From JAQBGV01 sp032128395 (lineage in GTDB: Bacteria > Planctomycetota > UBA8108 > UBA1146), in contig JAQBGV010000115.1 in NCBI GenBank assembly GCA_032128395.1, forward strand, positions 1 to 19,584: a stretch of DNA of 19,584 nucleotides. Reading direction: 5' to 3'. Below, one piece after another: positions 7,232-14,443 of the stretch; position 1 is the first letter of the stretch, and each line of letters opens with the position of its first letter. Below the pieces are notes generated by a model. The model was not told where the DNA came from, ran no database searches, and was given only the letters and a program-made list of their open reading frames with translations. The translations under genes and the position numbers were made by a program.

Positions 7232-7825
7232 ATGGCCGAGATCAAAGCCCCGATGGTGGCCGAGCTCCGCAAGCGGACCGGAGCCAGCATGATGGAGTGC
7301 AAGAGGGCGCTCGTGGAATCGAACGCCGACCAAGAGAAGGCGTACGAGCTCCTTCGCAAACGAGGCGTGCAGATCGCAGCGAAGAAGTCGGACCGTGAGA
7401 CGAACCAGGGCTTCGTCGGCCACTACATCCACGGCAACGGGAAGATCGGCGTACTCGTCGAAGTCGCTTGCGAGACCGATTTTTCGGCGAAAAATGAGAC
7501 GTTCCAGACCTTCATCCGGGACTTGGCGATGCACATCTGTGCATTCAGCCCGCTCTCGGTGGCGCCCGAGGATCTCGATCCCGGGATCGTCAACAAGGAG
7601 CGCGAGATCTATCTCGCCCAGGTCCAGGACAAGCCCGAGAACATCCGCGAGAAAATCGTCGAGGGGAAGCTCCAGAGCTTCTACTCGCAGTGGTGCCTCC
7701 TCCAGCAGCCGTTCGTCAAGGACGACAAGAGGTCGGTCCAGGAAGTCCTGACCGAGTTGATCGCGATGATCGGCGAGAACATCGTGATTCGTCGCTTCGC
7801 GCGGCTGGAGCTGGGCCAGGAGTGA
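7232..7825 (+). CDS. tsf: Elongation factor Ts (short form)
   Basis: Guanine-nucleotide exchange factor that releases GDP from EF-Tu. Seen: N-terminal UBA-like domain MVAELRKRTGASMMECKRAL, then AYELLRKRGVQIAAKKSDRET, the EF-Tu-contacting ETDFSAKNETF, and a C-terminal part ending GENIVIRRFARLELG. At 197 aa it is close to the short Thermus-type EF-Ts (about 196 aa) and lacks the second half of the duplicated core seen in E. coli (about 283 aa). The start is ATG 7232, at the usual MAEI-type N-terminus, with AGGA about 10 nt upstream. The frame is open further upstream, but that region holds the intergenic hairpins. Confidence 0.95.
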   Translation: MAEIKAPMVAELRKRTGASMMECKRALVESNADQEKAYELLRKRGVQIAAKKSDRETNQGFVGHYIHGNGKIGVLVEVACETDFSAKNETFQTFIRDLAMHICAFSPLSVAPEDLDPGIVNKEREIYLAQVQDKPENIREKIVEGKLQSFYSQWCLLQQPFVKDDKRSVQEVLTELIAMIGENIVIRRFARLELGQE

Positions 7826-7862
7826 TCGAGCGCGCGGGGGAGCGCGCGGAGGGAGGTCGCCG

Positions 7863-8591
7863 GTGACCCGGCGAGTGCTCCTGAAGCTGAGCGGGAATGC
7901 GCTCGGGAACGCGGAAGGCGGCGGGCTCGACCCGGAGGCCTTCGCCTCCGCCGCATCCACCCTCGCACCCATCGTCGCGGCTGGCATTCAGATCGCAGTC
8001 GTGGTCGGAGGGGGCAATCTCGCCCGGGGGCGTGCCCTGGGTGCGACGTGGCTTCCTCGTGCCACCGCAGACACCGCGGGGATGCTCGCCACCGTGATGA
8101 ACGGCCTCCTTCTCGGCGCAGCACTGAGGGCTGCAGGCTGCAAGGCGGAGGTTTTCACGCCGTGGCCCACCGGGGGAGAGACGACGCCCTTTTCCGCCGT
8201 TCGGGCTCGGGAGTGCCTCGACTCCGGGGGTGTCGCGGTCCTCGCCGGCGGCACCGGGAATCCCTACTTCACCACCGACACCTGCGCGGCTCTGCGTGCC
8301 CTCGAGCTCGATTGCGACGAACTGCTCAAGGGGACGCGTGTCGACGGCATCTACACCGCGGACCCAGAGAGCGATCCTGGGGCTCAGCGCCTGGCCACGA
8401 TCAGCTTCTCCGAGGTCCTCGGGCGCGGCCTCGAAGTGATGGATGCGACCGCCGTGGCTCTCTGCCGTGAGCACGAGCTGCCGATCCGGGTCTTTCGAGG
8501 TACCGACCCCGAGACCCTTCGCGCTGCGCTCCGTGGCGAGGATGTCGGGACCGTCGTTCGACCGGAAACCCCCTCGAAGGGAGAAGCGTGA
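7863..8591 (+). CDS. pyrH: Uridylate kinase (UMP kinase)
   Basis: Phosphorylates UMP to UDP with ATP; an amino acid kinase-family enzyme in pyrimidine nucleotide synthesis. Seen over 242 aa: VLLKLSGNAL at the N-terminus (KLSGEAL is the more usual form), the nucleotide-binding VVVGGGNLARG, the helix DTAGMLATVMNGLLL, and the UMP/ATP region GGTGNPYFTTDTCAALRA with LLKGTRVDGIYTADP. The start is GTG 7863, with GGAGGGAGG upstream. The 37-bp gap after tsf contains GCGCGC-GGGGGA-GCGCGC, a possible small hairpin next to the ribosome site. The stop TGA shares one base with the ATG of frr, so the two are translationally coupled. Confidence 0.95.
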   Translation: MTRRVLLKLSGNALGNAEGGGLDPEAFASAASTLAPIVAAGIQIAVVVGGGNLARGRALGATWLPRATADTAGMLATVMNGLLLGAALRAAGCKAEVFTPWPTGGETTPFSAVRARECLDSGGVAVLAGGTGNPYFTTDTCAALRALELDCDELLKGTRVDGIYTADPESDPGAQRLATISFSEVLGRGLEVMDATAVALCREHELPIRVFRGTDPETLRAALRGEDVGTVVRPETPSKGEA

Positions 8592-9151
8592 TGGACTCCG
8601 ATGACATCCTCCTCGACGTCGAGGAGCGGATGCAGAAAGCGGTCGACGTCTTTCGCACCGAACTGCGCGGGATGCGAACCGGACGGGCTCACCCCGGCCT
8701 CGTCGAACCGATTCGGGTCGATTACTACGGGAGCCCCACTCCGCTCAAACAAATCGCCAGCATTTCGGTGCCGGAGCCGGACCAGATCGTCATCAAGCCA
8801 TTCGATCAGAGCGCGCTCGGGGACATCGAGAAGGGGATCCTGAAGTCGGACCTCGGGATCACCCCGAACAGCGACGGAAAGATCCTGCGTCTCAAGGTGC
8901 CCCCGCTGTCGGAGGAGCGTCGGAAGAAGCTCGTCTCTCGCGCCAAGGAGGTCGCAGAGGAGGCGCGGGTGGCGATCCGAAACGTCCGGCGAGACGCGAA
9001 CAAGAACGCAGATTCATCCGAGAAGAACGGAACGATCAGCGAGGACGACCTGAAGCGCCTGAAGACCGAGATCCAGGACAAGACCAAGGAGATGGAATCC
9101 GAGATCGACAGGGACCTGGCGAGAAAGACCGAAGAACTGATGGAGATCTAG
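8591..9151 (+). CDS. frr: Ribosome recycling factor
   Basis: Splits post-termination ribosomes together with EF-G. Seen: 186 aa (E. coli 185), an N-terminal helix DVEERMQKAVDVFRTELRGM followed by RTGRAHPGLVEPI, domain II with YYGSPTPLKQIASISVPEPDQ and IKPFD, then LKVPPLSEERRKKLV and the long C-terminal helices ending LARKTEELMEI. I choose ATG 8591, which overlaps the pyrH stop (TGATG) and has GAAGGGAGAAG upstream. A GTG immediately before it at 8588 is also in frame. It is the last gene of the rpsB cluster. Confidence 0.96.
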   Translation: MDSDDILLDVEERMQKAVDVFRTELRGMRTGRAHPGLVEPIRVDYYGSPTPLKQIASISVPEPDQIVIKPFDQSALGDIEKGILKSDLGITPNSDGKILRLKVPPLSEERRKKLVSRAKEVAEEARVAIRNVRRDANKNADSSEKNGTISEDDLKRLKTEIQDKTKEMESEIDRDLARKTEELMEI

Positions 9152-9227
9152 TGATCTGTTGCTCCTCCTTGACGTGTCTCCTGAACAAGCCGGCGTCGTC
9201 GCACCTTGCGCTCATCGCCTAGTCCGC

Positions 9228-9366
9228 GCACACGAAGCGGCCGCCGAGGAGTGCCCGGATGCACGGCGCGGGTCTCTGCCCGACCGGAGGCGACCCCTTG
9301 GGTCGTCCAGGATCGGGCAGGGACCCGCAACGCAGCAGACGGGTGCTCATCAGCGGCCGGGTGTGC
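9228..9366 (+). ncRNA. Candidate rod-shaped structured RNA, about 139 nt
   Basis: Nested complementary segments fold into one long rod. P1 is 9228-9233/9361-9366 (GCACAC/GTGTGC). P2 is 9238-9243/9354-9359 (CGGCCG/CGGCCG). P3 is 9249-9257/9340-9348 (9 bp, two G-U). Next comes a 10/11-nt internal bubble (9258-9267, 9329-9339). P4 is 9268-9283/9313-9328 (16 bp, one G-U), followed by a symmetric 5x5 loop (CCGGA/CAGGA). P5 is 9289-9296/9300-9307 (8 bp, one G-U) with a CTT loop. That gives 45 paired positions, more than expected by chance even in GC-rich DNA. It sits in the gap between frr and the tRNA promoter, whose -35 starts 4 nt after it. It matches no family I recognise. It may be a small RNA, an frr 3' UTR element or a terminator-like barrier. 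The direction is assumed from its neighbours; no clear own promoter is visible. Confidence 0.4.
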
Positions 9367-9370
9367 TTGC

Positions 9371-9398
9371 TTGACGGGGTTTGATCGGTTCCTATAAT
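9371..9398 (+). promoter_or_regulatory. Near-consensus sigma-70 promoter for the tRNA pair
   Basis: TTGACG (9371-9376), a 16-bp spacer and a perfect TATAAT (9393-9398). The start would be near 9405, 7 nt before tRNA-Lys. This is the best promoter match in the window, as expected for stable RNA genes. Confidence 0.85.
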
Positions 9399-9411
9399 CC
9401 CCGGTCTTCGT

Positions 9412-9484
9412 GGGGGCTTAGCTCAGTTGGTAGAGCACCGCCCTTTTAAGGCGATGGTCGCTGGTTCAAGTCCAGCAGCCCTCA
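9412..9484 (+). tRNA. tRNA-Lys (UUU)
   Basis: 73-nt cloverleaf: acceptor GGGGGCT/AGCCCTC with one G-U pair, D arm GCTC-AGTTGGTA-GAGC, anticodon loop CTTTTAA giving TTT, T arm GCTGG-TTCAAGT-CCAGC, discriminator A. The anticodon stem has a C-A mismatch at the 27-43 position. CCA is not encoded. Confidence 0.95.
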
Positions 9485-9501
9485 TTGTTTCGAACTCACA
9501 T

Positions 9502-9576
9502 GGCCCCTTCGTCTAGTCAGGTCTAGGACACCAGGTTTTCATCCTGGCGACAGGGGTTCAAATCCCCTAGGGGTCA
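9502..9576 (+). tRNA. tRNA-Glu (UUC)
   Basis: 75-nt cloverleaf: acceptor GGCCCCT/AGGGGTC with one G-U pair, anticodon stem CCAGG/CCTGG around TTTTCAT giving TTC, T arm CAGGGGTTCAAATCCCCT, discriminator A. It closely resembles E. coli tRNA-Glu in the D arm start and T arm. CCA is not encoded. It lies 17 nt after tRNA-Lys and is probably co-transcribed with it. Confidence 0.95.
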
Positions 9577-9588
9577 TTCGAGATCATG

Positions 9589-9623
9589 TCCGGGAGGGGG
9601 AAACCCCTCCCGGATTCGTTTCT
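9589..9623 (+). terminator. Intrinsic terminator after the tRNAs
   Basis: TCCGGGAGGGG (9589-9599) pairs perfectly with CCCCTCCCGGA (9604-9614) around a GAAA tetraloop. A T-rich tail TTCGTTTCT follows. It begins 12 nt after tRNA-Glu. Confidence 0.9.
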
Positions 9624-9668
9624 ACTAGAGATCCAGATCCTACGAGGGCGTTCCTTCCCGGCATCCTG

Positions 9669-9720
9669 CGCGCCGAAATCGGCGCGACCGACATGACTCC
9701 GGCGCCCCACTAGGTACGAT
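9669..9720 (+). promoter_or_regulatory. Inverted repeat and weak promoter before the acyl-CoA dehydrogenase
   Basis: CGCGCCG (9669-9675) and CGGCGCG (9680-9686) form a perfect inverted repeat with AAAT between. Just downstream ATGACT (9693-9698), 16 bp and TACGAT (9715-9720) give a weak promoter match. An operator immediately upstream of the -35 is possible. Confidence 0.3.
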
Positions 9721-9757
9721 CTGCTCCGGGGGAGACTGGCGATCGGAGAGAGAGCCC

Positions 9758-10924
9758 ATGCAGCCGTTCGAGTCCGTGGATTTCTATCGTCTCGATGATC
9801 TCCTCAACGAGGAGCAGAGGCTCATCCGCCAAACGGTCCGCGAATTCGTGGACGAGCAGGTGATGCCGGGGATCGAACGCCACTTCATGGATGGGACCTT
9901 CCCGAAGGAGGTCATCCCCCAGCTCGGGGAGCTCGGGCTCCTCGGCTCGAGCCTCGAGGGCTACGGCTGTGCCGGCCTCGACTCGATCTCCTACGGGCTG
10001 ATCATGCAGGAGCTCGAGCGCGGGGACAGCGGGCTTCGCTCGTTCGTGTCGGTGCAGGGTGGATTGGTGATGTATCCGATCCATCGCTATGCGAGCGATG
10101 AGGTGAAGGAGCGCTTCCTCCCGAAGCTCGCGAGCGGCGAATTCATCGGCTGCTTCGGTCTGACGGAACCTGACCACGGTTCGGACCCGTCGGGGATGAT
10201 CACCCGGGCCGTCGACGACGGCGACTCCTACGTTCTGAGCGGCAACAAGATGTGGATCACCAACGGCTGCGTCGCAGATGTCGCGGTCGTCTGGGCGAAG
10301 CTCGACGACGAGATTCGTGGATTCGTCGTCGAGAAAGGGACCCCTGGGTTCACGACCACCTTGCAACAAGGGAAGTTCTCGCTGCGCGCCTCGGTCACGT
10401 CGGAGCTGCACTTCCAGGACTGTCGGATCCCGAAGGACAACATCCTCCACAAGGTGAAGGGTCTCAAGGGGCCGCTCTCCTGCTTGACGCAGGCCAGATA
10501 CGGAATCGCCTGGGGCGCGGTCGGCTCGGCGATGGCCTGTTTCGACTGCGCGCGGGACTACTCTTTGAGCAGGATCCAGTTCGATCGACCGATCGCGAGC
10601 TTCCAGTTGGTTCAGGCAAAGCTGGCTCAGATGTTGACGGAGATCACCAAGGCTCAGCTCTTGGCCCTCCGACTCGGGCAACTCAAGGACGCGGGGACGA
10701 TGACTCCTCAGCAGGTGTCGCTGGCGAAGCGGAACAACGTCCAGATCGCACTCGAGATCGCTCGTGTCGCGCGGGACGTCCTCGGCGCGAACGGCGTGAC
10801 ACACGAATACCCGGTCGGACGGCACATGCTGAACCTAGAGTCCGTGTACACCTACGAGGGGACTCACGATATCCACACCCTGATCCTTGGCCACGCGATC
10901 ACGGGAATCGCAGCGTACAGCTAG
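9758..10924 (+). CDS. Glutaryl-CoA dehydrogenase (acyl-CoA dehydrogenase family)
   Basis: FAD enzyme that oxidises and decarboxylates glutaryl-CoA to crotonyl-CoA in lysine, tryptophan and aromatic-compound breakdown; electrons pass to ETF. Seen over 388 aa: LLNEEQRLIRQTVREFV helix, ELGLLGSSLEGYGCAGLDSI, FGLTEPDHGSDPSGM, KMWITNG, QGKFSLRASVTSE, ARYGIAWG, and the catalytic glutamate E367 in TYEGTHDIHTLILG. The sequence follows human GCDH closely along its length, including the glutarate-binding arginine (R94 in SGLRS) that separates GCDH from other acyl-CoA dehydrogenases. The start is ATG 9758, with GGAGAGAGAG upstream. No CoA transferase, ETF or crotonase gene is adjacent, so it is a single-gene unit between the tRNA terminator and prkA. 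Confidence 0.92.
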   Translation: MQPFESVDFYRLDDLLNEEQRLIRQTVREFVDEQVMPGIERHFMDGTFPKEVIPQLGELGLLGSSLEGYGCAGLDSISYGLIMQELERGDSGLRSFVSVQGGLVMYPIHRYASDEVKERFLPKLASGEFIGCFGLTEPDHGSDPSGMITRAVDDGDSYVLSGNKMWITNGCVADVAVVWAKLDDEIRGFVVEKGTPGFTTTLQQGKFSLRASVTSELHFQDCRIPKDNILHKVKGLKGPLSCLTQARYGIAWGAVGSAMACFDCARDYSLSRIQFDRPIASFQLVQAKLAQMLTEITKAQLLALRLGQLKDAGTMTPQQVSLAKRNNVQIALEIARVARDVLGANGVTHEYPVGRHMLNLESVYTYEGTHDIHTLILGHAITGIAAYS

Positions 10925-11059
10925 TACCCGACAGCGTGTCACACACGGGATGGGACCCTCTGGAGAGGATCAGATTCCGCTCAGGATCCGCCCGCATGAG
11001 CCGATGATGACCAGGGTGTCTGCGCACGCCGCTCGATTACAAGTACTACGGGGGTGAGC

Positions 11060-13306
11060 ATGGGGATCTCGGACGACCTCGACCGCGTCGGGGAACGCTC
11101 CCAGGAGCGCTTCGAGGCGCGTCAGCGGATCCGCAGCTTCGAGCAGTTCTTCGAACACTTTCGCTCGGAACCCTACCTGTATTTGCGCAATGCGCCGCGC
11201 TACGCGGTCGACATGATAGAGCACTACGGCACCGCAGAGGTCGACCGGATCGGGATGACCGACCAGCGGTGGAACGTATTCGATCTGGCATTCGACCGCC
11301 CCTTCGACAGTCTGGTCGGTCAAGAGCGCGTGCAGAATGCGATCTACCGCCAACTCTCGCAGTTCTCCCAGCGCGGTCGGTGCGACAAGATCATCCTGCT
11401 CCATGGTCCGAGCGGCTCTGCGAAGTCGACCACGATCGAAGCGCTGATGCGCGGCCTCGAGAACTACAGTACGCTCTCCGTGGGCAAGCTGTACCGATTC
11501 AACTGGGTCTTCCCGTTGAAGCACGACGCGGCCGAGTCGATCGGGTTCGAGGTCGGGTCCGAAGATGATCTGCCCGATACCTTCGCCTTCCTCAAGCCCG
11601 AAGAGATCGCGGCCCGGATCCGCTGCGAGCTCAAGGACTCCCCCCTCTTCCTGATCCCCAAAGAGGACCGAAAGCTGCTCATCGAAGAGGTGCTCGAAGA
11701 GCACCCCGATGTGCGCGACCGGCCTGACTTGAACATCGAGTGGGTGCTTCAAGGGCAACTCAGCCCAAAGAACAAGGCGATCTACGAAGCGCTTCTCACC
11801 GCCTACCAAGGCGATTGGCGCGAAGTGATGCGCCACATCCAGATCGAACGCATTTTCATCTCGAAGCGGTACCGGAGCGGCGCGGTCTCGATCGAGCCCC
11901 AAGGAAACATCGATGCGGGGTCCCGCGCAATCCAGTCCGATAACATGTCGCATCTGCCGACGATCCTCCAGAACGTGATGCTCGTCGAGGCGGTCGGCGA
12001 CCTGATCGAAGCGAACAAGGGAATCCTCGAGTACTCCGATTTCCTGAAACGACCGATGGAGGCGAACAAGTATCTCCTCACCACGTCGGAGAAGGGGACG
12101 ATCCATCTCCCCGCCTACATCGCCTATCTCGACGTGGTGCTCTTTGCGACCGCGAATGAAAAGCCGCTCGCGTTGTTCAAGCGCAATCCGGACTTCTCGA
12201 GTTTCAAGGGACGGCTCGCCCTCGTCGGCGTGCCCTACCTGCTGCGATTTTCGAAGGAAGCAGAGCTCTACGAGCGTCACATCGAACTCTACGCCCGGGG
12301 TCGGCATGTCGCCCCTCACACCGCAACCGTCGCGGCACTCTGGGCGGTGCTGACGCGCCTCCGTAGACCGAGCCCGAAGAACCATCCCCCGGAACTCTCG
12401 CCGATCGTCGCTCGGGTCACCCCGATGCAGAAGGCGATGCTCTACGACCGTGGCGACGTACCGTTCGAGATGCGCGACGAAGAGCGAAAGCTCCTCAAGC
12501 GCGCTGTGCGCCGGCTGCGGGACGAGCACAACGAGACAGAGGGGGAATTCGAAGGGATCTACGGCGCCGAGTACGAGGGGCGCCGGGGTGCGTCGCCGCG
12601 CGAGATGATGACCCTCCTCGCCGATGCTGCCGAGAACCGTCGCTACGATTGTTTGATTCCGATCGCGGTCTTCGAGGAGCTCGAGAAGCTCGCGAAGGAC
12701 ACTTCGGTGTACGAGTTTCTGCGGGTGCCGGTGGACAACGGCTACAACGACTGCCCGCGGTTCATCGAGGACGTCAAGGAACACTACCAGCATTTGGTCG
12801 AACAAGAGGTCTTCGACAGTATCGGGCTGGTCGAAGAGCAAGAGTACGAGCGGATCTTCGACGAGTACTTCCACCACGTGAAGGCGTTCGATCTCGGGGA
12901 GAAGTTGTTCATCCCCTCCCGCGGCGAATACGTCATCCCATCCGAAGAGCTGATGCACCGGATCGAGGGGCTGATGACCCTTCGCGAGGAGCTGTCACAT
13001 TTCCGGTCGAACTTGATGACGAAGATCGCCGCGTACTCGATCGACCACCCCGATGAGCCGCTGAACTACCAGCGCCTTTTCCCCGAGATCTACGCCCTGC
13101 TCAAGCAGAGCTTCTATCGCGAGCGGGACCGCGCGCTGATGATCATCGAGCGGAACATCCTCAAGTTCTTCACCGACGAGAGGGAGTTTCTCGACGCGAA
13201 AGAACGAGCCGAAGTCGAACGAGCCCTAGAGAAAATGTCGAGCAAGTACAACTACTGCTCGAACTGCGCCCGCGACGTGATCGCCTTCGTGCTCCGCAAC
13301 CGCTGA
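11060..13306 (+). CDS. prkA: PrkA-family AAA+ protein (serine protein kinase / protease)
   Basis: PrkA (YeaG in E. coli) is a AAA+ protein linked to stress, starvation and sporulation. It was first called a serine kinase, and later work on the Bacillus protein reports ATP-dependent protease activity. Seen: the N-terminal SFEQFFEHFRSEPYLYLRNAPRYA, the PFDSLVGQERV lead-in, Walker A GPSGSAKST (116-124), and the long conserved middle with FLIPKEDR, NIEWVLQGQLSPKNKAIYEALL, IFISKRYR and QPxGxIDA-like PQGNIDAGSRAI. After it come LFATANEKPLALFKRNPDFSSFKGRL, then the C-terminal domain. At 748 aa it exceeds the usual 630-690. ATG 11060 follows GGGGGTG; GTG 11054 is also in frame. The usual partners YeaH (DUF444) and SpoVR are not in the window. 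The stop lies 6 bp from the convergent moxR stop. Confidence 0.93.
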   Translation: MGISDDLDRVGERSQERFEARQRIRSFEQFFEHFRSEPYLYLRNAPRYAVDMIEHYGTAEVDRIGMTDQRWNVFDLAFDRPFDSLVGQERVQNAIYRQLSQFSQRGRCDKIILLHGPSGSAKSTTIEALMRGLENYSTLSVGKLYRFNWVFPLKHDAAESIGFEVGSEDDLPDTFAFLKPEEIAARIRCELKDSPLFLIPKEDRKLLIEEVLEEHPDVRDRPDLNIEWVLQGQLSPKNKAIYEALLTAYQGDWREVMRHIQIERIFISKRYRSGAVSIEPQGNIDAGSRAIQSDNMSHLPTILQNVMLVEAVGDLIEANKGILEYSDFLKRPMEANKYLLTTSEKGTIHLPAYIAYLDVVLFATANEKPLALFKRNPDFSSFKGRLALVGVPYLLRFSKEAELYERHIELYARGRHVAPHTATVAALWAVLTRLRRPSPKNHPPELSPIVARVTPMQKAMLYDRGDVPFEMRDEERKLLKRAVRRLRDEHNETEGEFEGIYGAEYEGRRGASPREMMTLLADAAENRRYDCLIPIAVFEELEKLAKDTSVYEFLRVPVDNGYNDCPRFIEDVKEHYQHLVEQEVFDSIGLVEEQEYERIFDEYFHHVKAFDLGEKLFIPSRGEYVIPSEELMHRIEGLMTLREELSHFRSNLMTKIAAYSIDHPDEPLNYQRLFPEIYALLKQSFYRERDRALMIIERNILKFFTDEREFLDAKERAEVERALEKMSSKYNYCSNCARDVIAFVLRNR

Positions 13307-13312
13307 GCGCGG

Positions 13313-14443
13313 CTACCTGCCCGATCGGAACGGCGGCGTCGTGTCCGCCGCCTTCGCCAACCACCTCCGCCACAGACTCGGTCCCTCCGAACCCGTCTCC
13401 TCCGCCTCGCCTTTCTTGTCGCCGGTTTCCTTGCGGATGCGGTGCAGGACACGGTCCGGCGTGATTCCCTCGGCTTCCGCGTGATAGCTGAGCAGGATCC
13501 GGTGACGGAGGGCGGGGGTGACCACCTCTTCATAGTCCCGAGCCTCGACGCGGTCGCGCCCCCCGAGCACCGCCGCGGCGCGTGCCCCGGCGAGGATCGC
13601 CTGCACTCCGCGAGGCCCCGCGCCCCAGGAGAGGAATTCCCGGGTCGTGGTGGAGGTGCCCTCTTCGCTCGGGCGGGTCGCGCGGGCGAGTCGGACCGCG
13701 CGCTCGGTGATCGCCGCGGGAATTTCGACCTTGTCGGGGAGGGAGAGGAGGGCGCGGACCTCCTCGCGACTGAGAACAGGCGCGAGCGGCGACTCCAGAC
13801 GAGCGGTGGTGGTCGCGATGATGTCGAACTCGGTGTCTGAGTCGGGGTAGTCGATCAGGATCTGGAACAGAAAACGATCGAGTTGGGTGACCGGGAGCGG
13901 ATAGGTCCCCTCCTGCTCGATGGGGTTCTGGGTGGCGCGCACGAAGAAGGGGGGGGGGAGCCGATGGCTCTTCCCCATCGTGGTCACCTGGCCCTCTTCC
14001 ATCCCCTCGAGAAGCGCCGACTGCGTCTTCGGTGGAGTGCGGTTGATCTCGTCTGCGAGGAGCAGGTTCGTGAATATCGGTCCAGGCCGAAAGCGGAATT
14101 CGCGACGCCCGGTGGACTCATCCTTCACCAGCATCGACGTCCCGGTGATGTCTGAAGGCATCAGATCGGGCGTGAACTGGATCCGGGAGAAGTCGAGATC
14201 GAGGAGCTCGGCGAGGCTGCGGATCATCAGGGTCTTGGCGAGTCCGGGGACGCCGACCACGAGGGCGTGACCGCGCGCCAGGAAGCAGAGCAGCAGTTCA
14301 CGGATCGTCTGCTCTTGTCCGATCACCCGCGTCGCGAGCCCCTCGCGGAGTCGCCCGACGGCTTCGGGGACCTTCGCGAGGAGCGCGCGCTCCTCCGAAG
14401 TGATGGGGGGGGGCGCCCCCGCAGGACGGATGGCACCGCTCAC
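13313..14443 (-). CDS. MoxR-family AAA+ ATPase
   Basis: MoxR ATPases act as chaperones that mature or insert cofactors into target complexes, usually with von Willebrand (vWA) partner proteins. Seen over 376 aa: VIGQEQTIRELLLCFLARGHALVVG, Walker A GVPGLAKT (about 64-71), IQFTPDLMPSDITGT, RPGPIFTNLLLADEINRTPPKTQ with Walker B (Asp131-Glu132), ALLEGMEEGQVT, and the sensor region ATQNPIEQEGTYPLPVTQLDRFLF. A lid domain follows. About 45 residues (GDKKGEAEETGSEGP and onward) extend beyond the usual end. I start it at GTG 14443, which overlaps the mazG stop as GTGA and has GGAG 5 nt upstream; the frame is open further but lies inside mazG. No DUF58 or vWA gene follows, which is unusual. Confidence 0.92.
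   Translation of the reverse strand: MSGAIRPAGAPPPITSEERALLAKVPEAVGRLREGLATRVIGQEQTIRELLLCFLARGHALVVGVPGLAKTLMIRSLAELLDLDFSRIQFTPDLMPSDITGTSMLVKDESTGRREFRFRPGPIFTNLLLADEINRTPPKTQSALLEGMEEGQVTTMGKSHRLPPPFFVRATQNPIEQEGTYPLPVTQLDRFLFQILIDYPDSDTEFDIIATTTARLESPLAPVLSREEVRALLSLPDKVEIPAAITERAVRLARATRPSEEGTSTTTREFLSWGAGPRGVQAILAGARAAAVLGGRDRVEARDYEEVVTPALRHRILLSYHAEAEGITPDRVLHRIRKETGDKKGEAEETGSEGPSLWRRWLAKAADTTPPFRSGR

Noticed and set aside
9228..9366. Identity as 6S RNA, SRP RNA or RNase P RNA
   Set aside because: No SRP domain IV tetraloop or loop motif, no RNase P conserved blocks, and shorter than typical 6S with no matching bubble sequence.
9710..10825. 371-residue open frame on the - strand opposite the glutaryl-CoA dehydrogenase
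   Set aside because: Shadow frame; the + strand matches glutaryl-CoA dehydrogenase over its full length.
10970..12958. 662-residue open frame on the - strand opposite prkA
   Set aside because: It is a GC-driven shadow of prkA; its translation is Leu/Val/Asp/Arg-rich with no domain, while the + strand shows a full conserved PrkA.
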